A stretch of 64,000 nt of DNA from Bifidobacterium animalis subsp. animalis ATCC 25527 (GTDB lineage: Bacteria > Actinomycetota > Actinomycetes > Actinomycetales > Bifidobacteriaceae), in NCBI RefSeq assembly GCF_000260715.1, contig NC_017834.1, forward strand, positions 1,860,001 through 1,924,000, given 5' to 3'. Below the pieces are notes generated by a model. That model was given only the letters and a program-made list of their open reading frames with translations, was not told the DNA's origin and did no database searches. Positions 22,927 through 34,169 of this stretch are shown here, one piece after another (positions within the stretch are counted from its first letter, which is position 1; every line of letters starts with the position of its first letter). The position numbers and the translations under genes are program-made.

Positions 22927-23130
22927 TGCGTAAATGTGTAAAAAGGGACATCGCGGACCCGTGCACGTCCCCAATTACGCAAAACAACAGGGCAACAGAA
23001 CACAGGCGATCGCCGCCGAAAGACGCGGTGCCCGCTACAACTCTGCAGGAAAGAACTCTGCGTGAAAGGGAACGCTAGCTCTGCGTAAAAAGAGACATCT
23101 CCGACCCACAGATGTCCCAAATTACGCAAA
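22927..23130 (+). repeat. Two further GTAAAARGRGACA...ATTACGCA hairpin elements
   Basis: Copy C (22927-22981) runs from TGCGTAAATG, with GTAAAAAGGGACA inside, to GTCCCCAATTACGCA. Copy D (23082-23128) runs from TGCGTAAAAAGAGACATCT to AGATGTCCCAAATTACGCA. Both arms of D pair apart from an internal bulge. They belong to the family at 10603-10722 and to the perfect hairpin at 23184. A partial copy (CTGCGTGAAAGGGAAC) lies at 23058. I see no gene between 22441 and 23358. Confidence 0.7.
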
Positions 23131-23183
23131 GGATGAAAAGGAAGAAGGGGAAAGCAGAGACAAAGAATTACTGAAAGTAATAG

Positions 23184-23234
23184 TCTGCGTAAAAGGGGAC
23201 AGATAGAACGCCTATCTGTCCCCTTTTACGCAGA
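23184..23234 (-). terminator. Perfect hairpin downstream of the ABC permease operon
   Basis: 22-bp perfect stem (23184-23205 with 23213-23234, outer bases TCTGCGTAAAAGGGGACAGA) and 7-nt loop. It is 125 bp beyond the stop of the last permease gene and is the best-preserved member of the GTAAAAGG repeat family. It probably terminates the operon. Confidence 0.75.
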
Positions 23235-23358
23235 TGCGCTAGCCGCCCATGCACTGGCCGCAGACGGACCGGTCGCCGCTGCGCTGGCCGCAGATGCGCT
23301 ACCCGCAGACGCCCGCCCGCTCCACTCCCGCAGCGCAGTCGGCAGAACGGGTCGCGGG

Positions 23359-24264
23359 TTACTTCACGGCGCCGCGCATCACACCGCCGACGACCCACTT
23401 CTGGGCGAAGATGTAGACGACGAGCACGGGGGCCATGGCCATCAGGTAGCTCGCGAACGCCTGCGGGTAGTTCGTGGCGAACTGCGAGCTGAACACATAC
23501 TGTGCGAGCGGGATGGTCTGGTTGCTCTGATCGGTGAGGATGATAAGCGGGAGCAGGAAGTCGTTCCATGCCCACAGTGCGGTCATGATCGCAATCGTCG
23601 CGTTAATGGGCCCCATGAGCGGGAAGATGATCTTCCAGAAGATGCGCCATGTGCCCGCGCCGTCGATGCGCGCGGCCTCTTCGAGCGACACCGGGATTGA
23701 GCGAATGAATCCGGTGGCGATGAACAGGTTCGTGCCAAGGCCGAGAATCACGTACAAGACAATCAGGCCGGCCTGGTTGTCGAGGTGCCACGAGCCCATC
23801 TGCTTGGCGAGCGGCAGCATGACCACCGGGAACGGCACGAACATCGCAGCGATGAAGAAGTAGTAGAGGAAGCGGAAGAAACGCTTGTCCATGTTGCGCG
23901 CGATCGCGTAGGCGACGAAGGTGTTCGTCACGAGCGTGAGCGAGACGGCGAGCACGGTGATGATCGCCGAGTTGAGCGCGGCGCGCGGGTAGTCCACTTT
24001 GGCCGAGGCGGCCGCGAAGTTGCCCCACTGCCAGCTCGTCGGCAGCGAGAACGAGCCCGCCTCCGCCGGCGTCTTCAATGCGGTGACCACGGTGAAATAC
24101 AGCGGCACGAGAATCGTGAGGCTGAACACGGCGACGACCGCGGTGAGCCACCAATTGATGCGGCGGTCCTTGCGGAACTTCTCCGCTTTGGCCGGCGCGG
24201 TATTCATGGTTGCAGATTGTTGCGCAGACTGCTGCGACATGGTGTTTGCGGTTGCGGTGGTCAT
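23359..24264 (-). CDS. ABC sugar permease, MalG type
   Basis: This 301-residue inner-membrane protein has about six membrane segments and the EAA loop EEAARIDGAGTWRIFWKII near residue 195, which docks the ATPase. It ends with KWVVGGVMRGAVK, typical of carbohydrate-uptake CUT1 permeases. It forms one importer with the upstream permease and the binding protein. ATG at 24264 is preceded by AAAAGGTGTG; a GTG at 24273 that overlaps the previous stop (GTGA) is an equal alternative. The N-terminal 35 residues are polar and cytoplasmic. The ATPase is not in the operon and is probably supplied by the gene at 44207. Confidence 0.92.
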   Translation of the reverse strand: MTTATANTMSQQSAQQSATMNTAPAKAEKFRKDRRINWWLTAVVAVFSLTILVPLYFTVVTALKTPAEAGSFSLPTSWQWGNFAAASAKVDYPRAALNSAIITVLAVSLTLVTNTFVAYAIARNMDKRFFRFLYYFFIAAMFVPFPVVMLPLAKQMGSWHLDNQAGLIVLYVILGLGTNLFIATGFIRSIPVSLEEAARIDGAGTWRIFWKIIFPLMGPINATIAIMTALWAWNDFLLPLIILTDQSNQTIPLAQYVFSSQFATNYPQAFASYLMAMAPVLVVYIFAQKWVVGGVMRGAVK

Positions 24265-24269
24265 TGGTA

Positions 24270-25262
24270 TCACACCTTTTCCTTGCTGCCGAAGAACTTA
24301 AGCTGAATGAACGCGATGATCGCGAGGACGATGAAGAAGAGCACGGCGTTCGCCGTCTGGTATGCGTACTCTCCGCCGGTGAGGCCACCCTTCCAGATGA
24401 GGTAGGTGACGGTCTCGGTCTTCGAGTTCGGGCCGCCGTCGGTGAGCGCGACGACCTGGTCGAAGGTGCCGAGCGCGTTCTTCATGGTGAGCACGAGATT
24501 GATCGTGAAGAACGGTCCGATGAGCGGGAACGTGATCTTCCAGAACTTCTGCCAGGCGTTCACGCCGTCGATCGCGGCCGCCTCGTAGACCTCGGAGTCC
24601 ACGGTCTGCAGGCCGGCGAGATAGATGAGCACCGAATAGGCGACGCCCTGCCACACGGCGAGGAACACGATTGGAATCCACGCATAGCGCTCGCTGGTGA
24701 GCAGCGACTCGCTCAGCCAGCCAATGCCGAGCGCCTTGCCGAGCTCGGGCAGCGGCTGCATGAAGATGTACTTGAACACGTAGCCTATGACGAGCACGGC
24801 CAGCGTGTACGGAATGAAGTAGATCGCGCGGAAGCCGTTCTTGCAGGCGATCTTGCCGTTCAGCGCCACCGAGAGGAACAGTGCGATCACGTTGATGAGC
24901 ACGGTGATGGCGATGGCGATGAGGAATGTGAACAGGTAAGCGTGGCCGACCCGTTCGTCGCGGAACAGGGCGACGTAGTTCTGGAACCCGATCCAGTTGT
25001 AGCTGCCGTACCCTTGCGAATTCGTGAACGAGTACATGATGCCGCGCACGAAGGGCACATACAGGAACACCGCGAAGATCACGGCGGCCGGAACGGCCAT
25101 CCAGTAATAGGCGTGGTCCACCTTGCGGCGGGAGAACGCGGAGACCCTGCGCTTGCTCGGCGGTTTGCCCGCGGGTGTGCGCGAGTGATGCGTGTCGATG
25201 TCATTCGCAAGCACGTCCTCCATGGCGCGCGCCTGCTGGTCGGCATTGGCCAACGAAGTCAT
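24270..25262 (-). CDS. ABC sugar permease, MalF type
   Basis: This 330-residue permease has six predicted membrane segments (first at about 65-85, AVPAAVIFAVFLYVPFVRGI) and the EAA loop EAAAIDGVNAWQKFWKITF around residue 225. The first 50 residues are polar. It pairs with the MalG-type permease, which starts within or just after its stop codon. ATG at 25262 follows AAGGAAAG. In related bifidobacteria this arrangement imports raffinose-family and isomalto-oligosaccharides; that specificity is inferred from the neighbouring enzymes. Confidence 0.93.
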   Translation of the reverse strand: MTSLANADQQARAMEDVLANDIDTHHSRTPAGKPPSKRRVSAFSRRKVDHAYYWMAVPAAVIFAVFLYVPFVRGIMYSFTNSQGYGSYNWIGFQNYVALFRDERVGHAYLFTFLIAIAITVLINVIALFLSVALNGKIACKNGFRAIYFIPYTLAVLVIGYVFKYIFMQPLPELGKALGIGWLSESLLTSERYAWIPIVFLAVWQGVAYSVLIYLAGLQTVDSEVYEAAAIDGVNAWQKFWKITFPLIGPFFTINLVLTMKNALGTFDQVVALTDGGPNSKTETVTYLIWKGGLTGGEYAYQTANAVLFFIVLAIIAFIQLKFFGSKEKV

Positions 25263-25295
25263 TTTGCTTTCCTTCCCTTGTATCCCGGCCGCAGA

Positions 25296-26738
<1,443 letters not shown>

Positions 26739-27947
26739 ATGGAAACTAATTCGGATTCGCTTGATTTTCCACGCTGGTTCAGTCGTTCGGATGCCACGCA
26801 CAATGTGGCGCGCGGCATCATGCAATACGGCCCGATCGCGCGGACGCCGCTCGCACAGATCTTCAATCTGTCGCAAGGCGCACTCTCGCGCATCACCAGC
26901 GATCTCATTTACGACGGCGTGATCGAGGAGATGCCGGCTGGCAGCACGCAGGCGGGCAGATTGCCGCAGGGATTCGACCTGCGCGAGTCAGGTGAGCGTC
27001 GCGGCCGCCCACAGACCGCGCTGCGCATTCGCGAGGATTCGCATGCCTTCGTCGGCGTCAACATTCACGACGGCGCCATCACGGTGTCCGAGGTGAACGC
27101 GGTGTGCCACCCCATCGGCAGTGACATCACCGAAACCGTGTCGAACACCGCCCCACAGGCCGTGGTCGAGCAGATCACCCGCATGGTGCGTGAACTCGCC
27201 GCCTCCTCCCCTGACGCCCCCTCGCCCACCGCGCTTGGTCTTTCGCTCGGCGGCCACGTCGAAGACGACCGTTACGTCACCTTCGCGCCGTTCCTGTACT
27301 GGGATTCCACCGTCGATCTGGGCGGCATGCTGCAGCGGGCCACCGGCATTCCCACCAAGGTGTTCAACGACCTCGACTCGGTGCTGCTGCACGAATGCTG
27401 GTTCGGCGACGCCATTGGTGTCCCCAGATTCGCCGTCATCACGATGGGCGCCGGCGTGGGCTATTCGATCTCCGACCACGGCGACCCGATAGACAACCCC
27501 GACAAAAGCTATGGTCTGGCCGGACATGTGCTGATCGACCCGGAGGGGCCGCGCTGCTCCTCCGGGCATATCGGCTGCTCGCAATGCCTGACGTCCGACT
27601 CGATCGCCGAGGAATACTCGGGCATCATGGGGCATGTGACCACCTTCGAGGAGTTCTCGCACGATCTGCGGGCGAACCGGCCGCAGGCGCGCAGACTCGC
27701 CGAACGCACCTGCTACCGGCTCGGCGTGCTTGTGGCGACCGTCTCGAATCTGGCGATGCCCTCACGCGTGCTCGTCAGCGGGGAAAGCTCGTTCATTGCG
27801 AAGAAGAACCGCGAATTCATTCGCAAGGGCATCGATGCCTACCGGCACAGCCAGGCCGCGCCGGTCGAATTCTCGATTCCGCAGTTCAGCTGGCGGCTGT
27901 GGTCGGATTCCGCCGCCGCCCGCACCATCGCCACCTACATTCGCTAG
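26739..27947 (+). CDS. ROK-family transcriptional regulator
   Basis: This 402-residue regulator has an N-terminal winged helix (residues about 18-70, with PLAQIFNLSQGALSRITSDL) and a ROK sugar-kinase-like domain (GLSLGGHVEDD, then VITMGAGVGYSI, then GHVLIDPEG). The zinc motif CxCGxxGCxxC reads CSSGHIGCSQC, so one of the usual cysteines is Ser. ROK repressors bind operators until a sugar or sugar phosphate releases them. Divergent placement next to the importer suggests it controls the importer and the two GH36 genes. ATG at 26739 has no ribosome site but a -10-like box 9 bp upstream, so the mRNA may be leaderless. It ends 24 bp before the convergent GH36 gene. Confidence 0.88.
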   Translation: METNSDSLDFPRWFSRSDATHNVARGIMQYGPIARTPLAQIFNLSQGALSRITSDLIYDGVIEEMPAGSTQAGRLPQGFDLRESGERRGRPQTALRIREDSHAFVGVNIHDGAITVSEVNAVCHPIGSDITETVSNTAPQAVVEQITRMVRELAASSPDAPSPTALGLSLGGHVEDDRYVTFAPFLYWDSTVDLGGMLQRATGIPTKVFNDLDSVLLHECWFGDAIGVPRFAVITMGAGVGYSISDHGDPIDNPDKSYGLAGHVLIDPEGPRCSSGHIGCSQCLTSDSIAEEYSGIMGHVTTFEEFSHDLRANRPQARRLAERTCYRLGVLVATVSNLAMPSRVLVSGESSFIAKKNREFIRKGIDAYRHSQAAPVEFSIPQFSWRLWSDSAAARTIATYIR

Positions 27948-27971
27948 CGAAGGCGCGGCCGCAATGACGTG

Positions 27972-30194
27972 CTACACGCGCGTCACGCTGAACAGCACCG
28001 CGTTAGCGGGGTGAATGCTCGGCGGTCGCAGACCGTAGCTTGCGAGCGCCTCGCCCGTCATCTCGACGCCGTTCGCATTCCACCAGCCGAGTTCACTCTG
28101 CCCGTTGCCGATCTCGCTGAATGGCTCGCCACTCGCCATATTCAGTGCGAGCGGACGCACCCGGTAGGTGGCGTGCGCGTCGAGTCCGGGAAGCGCAACG
28201 GGTGCGGCCGGGTAGGTCTGCGACGTGGTGAGCTGGGTGAAGCGGTAGACGGCACGCGCACCGTCCGCGCTGATCACACCGTCCACGCGCACGGCCGGGT
28301 CGGCGGCGTCGCCATGCACGGCGACGCCATGTTCGAAGTCGACGCGGTGCTCCTTGTAGGCGCGCACCCATTCGCCCAGCAGGTCGAGGTCGTGCTGCGG
28401 CTCCTTGAGCAGATTCCATTCGATGCCCAGGTGCCCGAAGAACGCCATCGCCATGCGCATCTCCTGGCTCGTCGCGCGGTGCGTGGAGTGTGCGGGGCTG
28501 GCGCCGACATGCTCGCCGATCATCTCCGGAGGCACGAGCAGCGAGGTGTAGCGCTGGATGTCGGCACGCTCCACCGGATCCACGCAGTCGGAAGCCCAGA
28601 TGCGGTCTGCAAGCTCGAGAATGCCCATGTCGACGCGGCCACCGCCCGACGAGCAGCTTTCAATCTCCAGACCGGGGTGGGAGGTCTTCAGGTCGTGGAA
28701 CATGCGGTAGACGGCGAGCGTCTGCCCATGGACGGCAGGGCGGCCCGTGCGCGGGGAGGCCGCTTCGGTCACATACTTGTTGTGGTCCCATTTGATGTAG
28801 TCGATGCCGAGTTCGCCGACGAGCGAGTCCATGCAGCCGTACACATATGCGTACGCCTCGGGATTCGTCAGATCGACGACCTGCTGGTTACGCCCCTGCA
28901 TCGGCAGACGGTGCGCGGTGGGCATGAGCACCCAGTCGGGGTGCTCGCGGTACATGGCGGAATCCGGGTTCACCATCTCCGGTTCGAACCACAGGCCGAA
29001 CTCCATGCCCTTGGCATGCACGTAGTCGGCAAGCGCCTTGAGCGAGTGCTCACCGTCGGGCCACACCTCCTGGGAGATCTGCCAATCGCCCAGTCCCGCC
29101 GTGTCGCCACGGCGGTCACCGAACCAGCCGTCGTCGACCACGAAGCGCTCGACGCCGCTGGCGGCGGCCTTGTCGGCGAGTTTGACGAGCGTGTGGTAGT
29201 CATGGTCGAAATACACGGCCTCCCAGGTGTTGAGAATCACCGGCCGCGGTTTGCCGGCAATGCCATGCTCGGCACGCCAACGCGCATGGGTGGCGCGCAG
29301 ATCGGCGTGGAACCGCGCGGCGACTTCGTTGAGCCCCTCGCCGTGGGAACCGTAGAGCCACGGCGTGGTGTAGGAGTCCGCGGAATCATGCAGCGTGATC
29401 TCGCCGCCGGCAAGCACTTCCGCGCCGCCGATCACACCGGTCGTGTATGGCAGGCGCTCGGCCGACATGAGCGAATTGCCGCTCCATGCCACGTGCACCG
29501 AATACACGTCGCCATGCGTGAAGCCGAAGCCGGGGCGGCCTGCATTGAGCAGCAGCGAGGCGTCGAAGTCGGGGCGGCCCACCATGCTCGCCTTCTGGAA
29601 CCGACCGATCGTCAGCGGCTGGCGCTGTGGTGAACGCTCACGCAAATGATGCCCGGTGGTGGTGAGCAGCTCGGTCATGTCGGCCGGCACCGGGAAGCCG
29701 AGTTCCACCTTGCCAATCTCCAGATTCCCCGCGCCCAGATTGCGCACGTCCGCGCGCTGACGCACCAGGCCGCTGTCGCGCATCTCGCAGGTCCAGGTGA
29801 TCTCGACCCCCTGTTCGGCGTCGCTGGCGGTGACGGCAACCCCGGCGTCACCCACCGCGGTGTCGGTGACGACGAAACGGCAGAAGAGCTCCACGCCATC
29901 GCGACGCACCACGAAACGCGGCTCGCCGGTCCATGCCTCGGCCGGCGTGGGCAGCACGCTCGGCCATGTGGTCTCGTCGAGCGCACCGGAGACCCGTTGC
30001 GGGCGCAGGGCGTCCACCGCGCTCACCAGCGTGCGCGGCTGGGTGAGGGGGCGCCCCCAATGCACCACACGCGGCAACTCGTCGGCCACGAACGCGAGCG
30101 CGAACGCCGAATCCGCGTCGTGGTTCTCCATGGAGACCACATGCAATGCCTCGCCGGCGTGCGTGGTCGCGTTGAATTCGGAAATCTGCGTCAT
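27972..30194 (-). CDS. GH36 alpha-galactosidase
   Basis: The 740-residue enzyme has all bacterial GH36 landmarks: VVDDGWFGDR, GLWFEPEMVN, YIKWDHNK near residue 468 with the nucleophile Asp, ESCSSGGGRVDMG, and WASDCVDPVERADIQ near 534 with the acid/base Asp. An N-terminal beta-sandwich (about 1-320) and a short C-terminal beta domain complete it. There is no signal peptide; it removes galactose from raffinose, stachyose and melibiose inside the cell. Length fits tetrameric GH36 enzymes (about 720-750). ATG at 30194 follows AAAGGGG. It converges on the ROK gene. Confidence 0.95.
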   Translation of the reverse strand: MTQISEFNATTHAGEALHVVSMENHDADSAFALAFVADELPRVVHWGRPLTQPRTLVSAVDALRPQRVSGALDETTWPSVLPTPAEAWTGEPRFVVRRDGVELFCRFVVTDTAVGDAGVAVTASDAEQGVEITWTCEMRDSGLVRQRADVRNLGAGNLEIGKVELGFPVPADMTELLTTTGHHLRERSPQRQPLTIGRFQKASMVGRPDFDASLLLNAGRPGFGFTHGDVYSVHVAWSGNSLMSAERLPYTTGVIGGAEVLAGGEITLHDSADSYTTPWLYGSHGEGLNEVAARFHADLRATHARWRAEHGIAGKPRPVILNTWEAVYFDHDYHTLVKLADKAAASGVERFVVDDGWFGDRRGDTAGLGDWQISQEVWPDGEHSLKALADYVHAKGMEFGLWFEPEMVNPDSAMYREHPDWVLMPTAHRLPMQGRNQQVVDLTNPEAYAYVYGCMDSLVGELGIDYIKWDHNKYVTEAASPRTGRPAVHGQTLAVYRMFHDLKTSHPGLEIESCSSGGGRVDMGILELADRIWASDCVDPVERADIQRYTSLLVPPEMIGEHVGASPAHSTHRATSQEMRMAMAFFGHLGIEWNLLKEPQHDLDLLGEWVRAYKEHRVDFEHGVAVHGDAADPAVRVDGVISADGARAVYRFTQLTTSQTYPAAPVALPGLDAHATYRVRPLALNMASGEPFSEIGNGQSELGWWNANGVEMTGEALASYGLRPPSIHPANAVLFSVTRV

Positions 30195-30310
30195 GGTTCC
30201 CCTTTCGGCATGCGTCGTTGCAATGTGACTACGCTGTCATGCTACGCAATCGCGCATTCCTTGCCACGCCATGGTGTGTTCCGCGCACACGGCAAGTAAT
30301 TCACCGCAGA

Positions 30311-30778
30311 TCAGGCATGCCGGCGGTCACGGAAGAACTCGGCGAGCAATGCCGTGCACTCGCGCTCGCACACGCCTCCGTACACCTCGGGCTCATGACC
30401 CACATGCGGGTCGCGCGGAATGTCCCACACCGAACCGCACGCCCCCAACTTGGCATCCCAGCCGCCGAACACGATGCGGCCGATGCGCGTCTGCAGGCAT
30501 GCGCCCGCGCACATCGGGCATGGCTCGAGCGTGACGACGAGCGTGCAATCGGCCAGATTCCAATTCCCGCGCACCGCTGCCGCGTCACGCATCGCCACGA
30601 TCTCGGCATGGGCAAGCGGATCCGCATCGCGCTCACGCAGATTGCAGCCGCGCCCGATCACCTCACCGCGCGCATCGAGCACGACCGCCCCCACCGGCAC
30701 ATCGCCCGAGGAGCGCGCCAGTCGCGCCTGCGCGAGCGCCTCGCCCATCGCCTCTTCGAATCGTGCCATTGCCGTCAC
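30311..30778 (-). CDS. tadA: tRNA-specific adenosine deaminase
   Basis: This 155-residue enzyme converts A34 to inosine in tRNA-Arg(ACG). Zinc and catalytic residues are visible: HAEI (His ligand and catalytic Glu) and PCPMCAGA (two Cys ligands). GGWDAKLGACGSVWDI follows, as in TadA. GTG at 30778 is chosen because GGAGG lies 8 nt upstream; the internal ATG three codons later lacks a ribosome site. The sequence extends slightly beyond the compact E. coli form at neither end. It is divergent from the antiporter gene. Confidence 0.92.
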   Translation of the reverse strand: MTAMARFEEAMGEALAQARLARSSGDVPVGAVVLDARGEVIGRGCNLRERDADPLAHAEIVAMRDAAAVRGNWNLADCTLVVTLEPCPMCAGACLQTRIGRIVFGGWDAKLGACGSVWDIPRDPHVGHEPEVYGGVCERECTALLAEFFRDRRHA

Positions 30779-31011
30779 CGCATCTGCCTCCGTGTATTCC
30801 CGTGTATTCCCATTGCATTGCCCAGATTTCGCCATCGCCCACCCGCCCCATTCCGAGCGCTTAACCGTTCGACATCTGGTTTTGCTAGGCTCTCAGACGA
30901 CGGCTCTGCCTATACAGCATACTGAAGCCAGATAGCATATGAGAAGATTGGCCACAGACCGTGCCCGCAGCAGCCAACCTGCCCATCGACACGCATACAG
31001 AAAGGAAGCCT

Positions 31012-33084
31012 GTGAGCGTTCTTATTCTCATTCTGTGCATTCTCGGCGCCGTGTTGCTCTCATCGTTCCTGAGCCGCTTCCTGCCGCGCATCTCCACGCC
31101 GCTCGTGCAGATCGTGCTCGGTCTCATCGCCTCGCAGATGCCGTTCTTCCCGGATGTGCAACTCGACCCGGAGCTGTTCCTCGTGTTGTTCATTGCGCCG
31201 CTGCTCTACCTTGAGGCGCATGAGATCAACAAGAGCCAGCTGCTCGAATCGCTCAAGCTGTCGCTGTCGCTCGCCATTGGTCTGGCCATTTTCACGATGG
31301 TGGTCGTCGGATTCTCGCTGCACGCACTCTGGCCCATGTTCCCGTTGGCCGCTGCACTGGCGCTCGGCGCCGCACTCGGCCCCACCGATGCGGTCGCCGT
31401 GAGCTCGCTGAGTCATGAGGCCACGTTGACGCAACGCCAGATTGGCGTGCTCAAAGGCGAATCGCTGTTCAACGACGCCTCGGGCATCGTCGGCTTCCAG
31501 TTCGCGATCGCAGCCGCCGTCACCGGCCAGTTCCGCGTCACCGAGGCGGCCTGGGAGTTCCTCATCACCTTCTTCGGAGGCGCCATATTCGGCTGCATTG
31601 TGGGTGTGCTGGCCAATTGGGTGTTCGAATCCTCGCGCCAACTCGGTTGGGAGACCACCACCACACGCATTCTCATGGAGCTGTTCCTGCCGTTCCTGCT
31701 GTATCTGGGCGCCGAGGCCGTGCACGTCTCGGGCATTCTCTCGGTGGTGGCCGCAGGCCTCGTGATCCGTTTCGACCGCACCGGCATAGGGCCGAATGTG
31801 GCCCGCACGAACATCGTCGCCTCAAGCGTGTGGTCGGTGCTCTCGTTCTCACTCAACGGCGCCGTGTTCATTCTGCTCGGCATGCTGCTGCCGGGGGCTA
31901 TGCGCACGAGCTGGGATAACCCGATGGTGAGCAACTACACGCTGCTTGCGATTATTCTGTGCGTCTCCGCGCTCGTCGTGGGACTGCGCTTCTTGTGGGT
32001 CTCGGGCATGCTGCGTCTCGCCCGCGCGCAGGATTCCCACAAGAGGCGCCGCATGACGCCCGGACGCTGGCGTTCCGCCGCCGTGATGACCTTCGGCGGG
32101 GCCAAGGGCACCATCACGCTGTCGTTGATGTTCACGATCCCGTACACCATTGCCGATGGCGAATGGTTCCCGATGCGCGACGAACTCATCTTCATCGCCG
32201 GCGGCGTGATCATCGTGACGTTGCTGCTCGCGAACTTCCTCCTGCCCGTAATCGCGCCGAACAGCGCGAAGGACGCGTCACGCGAGACCACCGAGGCCTC
32301 CATAGAGGTGCTGCGGCGCACGGTGGAGGAATTGGCGGAACTGACCACCGACGAGAACCGTTCCGCCGTGATGGTGGTGATCAACTCGTACACCCAGCGC
32401 ATCGGCCGGCTCAAGAACCAGCTGGGCACCATAGACCCTTCGGCACGCATCGAACTGCAGATCGACGCGCTCAACTGGGAGAAGGAGTACGTCAAGCGCA
32501 GGCTCGCCGAATTCCGTTTCGACCCCACGCTCAGCGAGCGCGAACGCGAGGTTAATGTCGAGGCATGCGAACGTCTGCTCGACCAGATCATGGACACCCT
32601 GCGTCACACGAACACGAAACACGACTCCTCGCACGTGGTCTGGCAGGTCAAAGGGCGTGCCCATTCGGCGCAGCGCCGTCTGGTCCTGCTCTCCCGCCGT
32701 GCCGCCAACACGATTCGCCGCAGCACGCCGCTCGTCAATGAAAGCGAGATCTACGCGAGTCTGCGCAATCTGGAACTCGGCGCCTTCGATCATGTGATCG
32801 ACAGGCTGTACGAGGAGATGAGCAGCAACACCTACGGCACGGAGTACGTATCGTCGCTGCTCATGGATTACCGGCGCGCGGAAGCGGCGCTCAAATCGCG
32901 CCCGAACATGGCGAATTCCGCCTCACTCGTCACCCAGATCGAAGACGTCAAGCGTGAAAGCTTCGGCATCGAGCTCAGCGTGATCCAGAACATGGTGGAG
33001 GCCGGCGACATCACGCGCGCGCAGGCACGTCAGCTGCGCAAGAACGTGTATGTGATGAGCGTGGCCGCCGATTCGAACTTCTGA
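31012..33084 (+). CDS. Na+/H+ antiporter, CPA1 family
   Basis: The 690-residue membrane protein has about twelve membrane segments in residues 1-410, including ALGPTDAVAVSSL and GESLFNDASGIVGF, the family's ion-binding segments with the conserved Asp residues. Residues 420-690 are a long hydrophilic, helical cytoplasmic tail, as in bacterial NhaP-type exchangers. The family exchanges Na+ or K+ for H+ across the cytoplasmic membrane for pH and salt control. GTG at 31012 follows AAAGGAAG; an upstream in-frame GTG at 30961 is less likely because it would add a polar leader. It is monocistronic. Confidence 0.92.
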   Translation: MSVLILILCILGAVLLSSFLSRFLPRISTPLVQIVLGLIASQMPFFPDVQLDPELFLVLFIAPLLYLEAHEINKSQLLESLKLSLSLAIGLAIFTMVVVGFSLHALWPMFPLAAALALGAALGPTDAVAVSSLSHEATLTQRQIGVLKGESLFNDASGIVGFQFAIAAAVTGQFRVTEAAWEFLITFFGGAIFGCIVGVLANWVFESSRQLGWETTTTRILMELFLPFLLYLGAEAVHVSGILSVVAAGLVIRFDRTGIGPNVARTNIVASSVWSVLSFSLNGAVFILLGMLLPGAMRTSWDNPMVSNYTLLAIILCVSALVVGLRFLWVSGMLRLARAQDSHKRRRMTPGRWRSAAVMTFGGAKGTITLSLMFTIPYTIADGEWFPMRDELIFIAGGVIIVTLLLANFLLPVIAPNSAKDASRETTEASIEVLRRTVEELAELTTDENRSAVMVVINSYTQRIGRLKNQLGTIDPSARIELQIDALNWEKEYVKRRLAEFRFDPTLSEREREVNVEACERLLDQIMDTLRHTNTKHDSSHVVWQVKGRAHSAQRRLVLLSRRAANTIRRSTPLVNESEIYASLRNLELGAFDHVIDRLYEEMSSNTYGTEYVSSLLMDYRRAEAALKSRPNMANSASLVTQIEDVKRESFGIELSVIQNMVEAGDITRAQARQLRKNVYVMSVAADSNF

Positions 33085-33154
33085 TCTGCCTTCTGATCGG
33101 CACTGCGCGGCACGGTTTGCGGAAGAGTCTGAATACGGCGGCAGTGGTTGCGAA

Positions 33155-34075
33155 TCAGATGATGCCGGAGGCGATGTCCTGGTCGAGCAGCCACTGGCGT
33201 AGGTCGGAGAACTCCTCCATGCTCACCGCGTGGTCGAGTCCGCGGTAGCCGCGTGCGGTGAGCCAGGTGTGTTCCTCGAGCCATGCGATTGTCTCGTAGA
33301 TCATGTATTTCGGCAGCACCGTGTCGAGTTCACCGTACCCGTAGAACACCGGGATGTTCAGATCGGCGAGAATGTCGTCGTACGGAGTGGTCTCGGGCAC
33401 ATTGCCGGGCGCCACGAATCCGGAGAGGGAGATCGCCGCGCGGTAGCGTTGCGGGTGCACGCGCAGCAGCTCGACGGCGAGCGTGCCGCCCTGCGAGAAG
33501 CCGATTGGCACCACATCGCGGTTCTCGTCCACGTTCGTGGTCACCCAGTCGTCGATTGCGCAGGCGGCGGCATAGGCGTCATAATCAAGATCGTCGCCCA
33601 CCGGCACCGCGTCATGGAACCAGCTGTAGGCACCCGGCTGCATGGCGAATCCGCGTGACGACGCCTCCTGCAGCACGAGCGGCGCCCGCAATGACACGAA
33701 ATCGTTGTATGGCGCCACATAGCGCATCATGCCGGCGAGGTCGTCCTCATTCGACCCCCAGCCATGCAGGCAGACGAACAGTGGTCGGTTCGGCTGCGCA
33801 TTGCCGCCGCCTCGCGAGGCCAACGCCTCGGTCACGGCAAGCCGGTCGCCGAAATGCCCGGGCACCACCGAGGCCACGCGGCCCACCGGCGGCTCCATGC
33901 GTTTGCGTTCACCGGCGCTCTGCCCGGCATACGGGCCCGACGGCGTCGTGTTCGCTGCCTCGTTCATTTCATGCTCAAGATTGGCGAAATCAACCAGATC
34001 GTCGAGCTCGCGCGACAGATCGTCGGAGGGCTCGAACGGATCGTGGGGGTTCGTGGTGTCGTCTGCAGTGCTCAT
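33155..34075 (-). CDS. Phospholipase/carboxylesterase-family alpha/beta hydrolase
   Basis: The 306-residue protein has an acidic N-terminal extension (residues 1-85) and then a carboxylesterase fold: PLFVCLHGWGSNEDDLAGMM, the nucleophile elbow GFSQGG, the acid region YGELDTVLP and the histidine region GLDHAVSMEEF. These form a Ser-Asp-His triad. The family hydrolyses short esters or lysophospholipids; the true substrate is unknown. No signal peptide. The ATG at 34075 has no ribosome site, but TATATT ends 7 bp upstream, so a leaderless mRNA is likely. Its start faces away from the coiled-coil protein gene, which ends 95 bp upstream on the same strand. Confidence 0.85.
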   Translation of the reverse strand: MSTADDTTNPHDPFEPSDDLSRELDDLVDFANLEHEMNEAANTTPSGPYAGQSAGERKRMEPPVGRVASVVPGHFGDRLAVTEALASRGGGNAQPNRPLFVCLHGWGSNEDDLAGMMRYVAPYNDFVSLRAPLVLQEASSRGFAMQPGAYSWFHDAVPVGDDLDYDAYAAACAIDDWVTTNVDENRDVVPIGFSQGGTLAVELLRVHPQRYRAAISLSGFVAPGNVPETTPYDDILADLNIPVFYGYGELDTVLPKYMIYETIAWLEEHTWLTARGYRGLDHAVSMEEFSDLRQWLLDQDIASGII

Positions 34076-34169
34076 GCGTCTTAATATACGCGCATTACCT
34101 CTGCACCCGCTTGGTCTGCCATGCTGTACGCCAAATGGGCATGGTGCCACGCGCACGCGCCGCATGAGG

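Noticed and set aside
22477..22987. Small frames in the gap between the GH36 and permease genes
   Set aside because: Low-complexity products, no ribosome site, and they lie in repeat arrays.
27969..29633. Long plus-strand frame opposite the GH36 gene
   Set aside because: Antisense shadow; the opposite strand has complete GH36 motifs.
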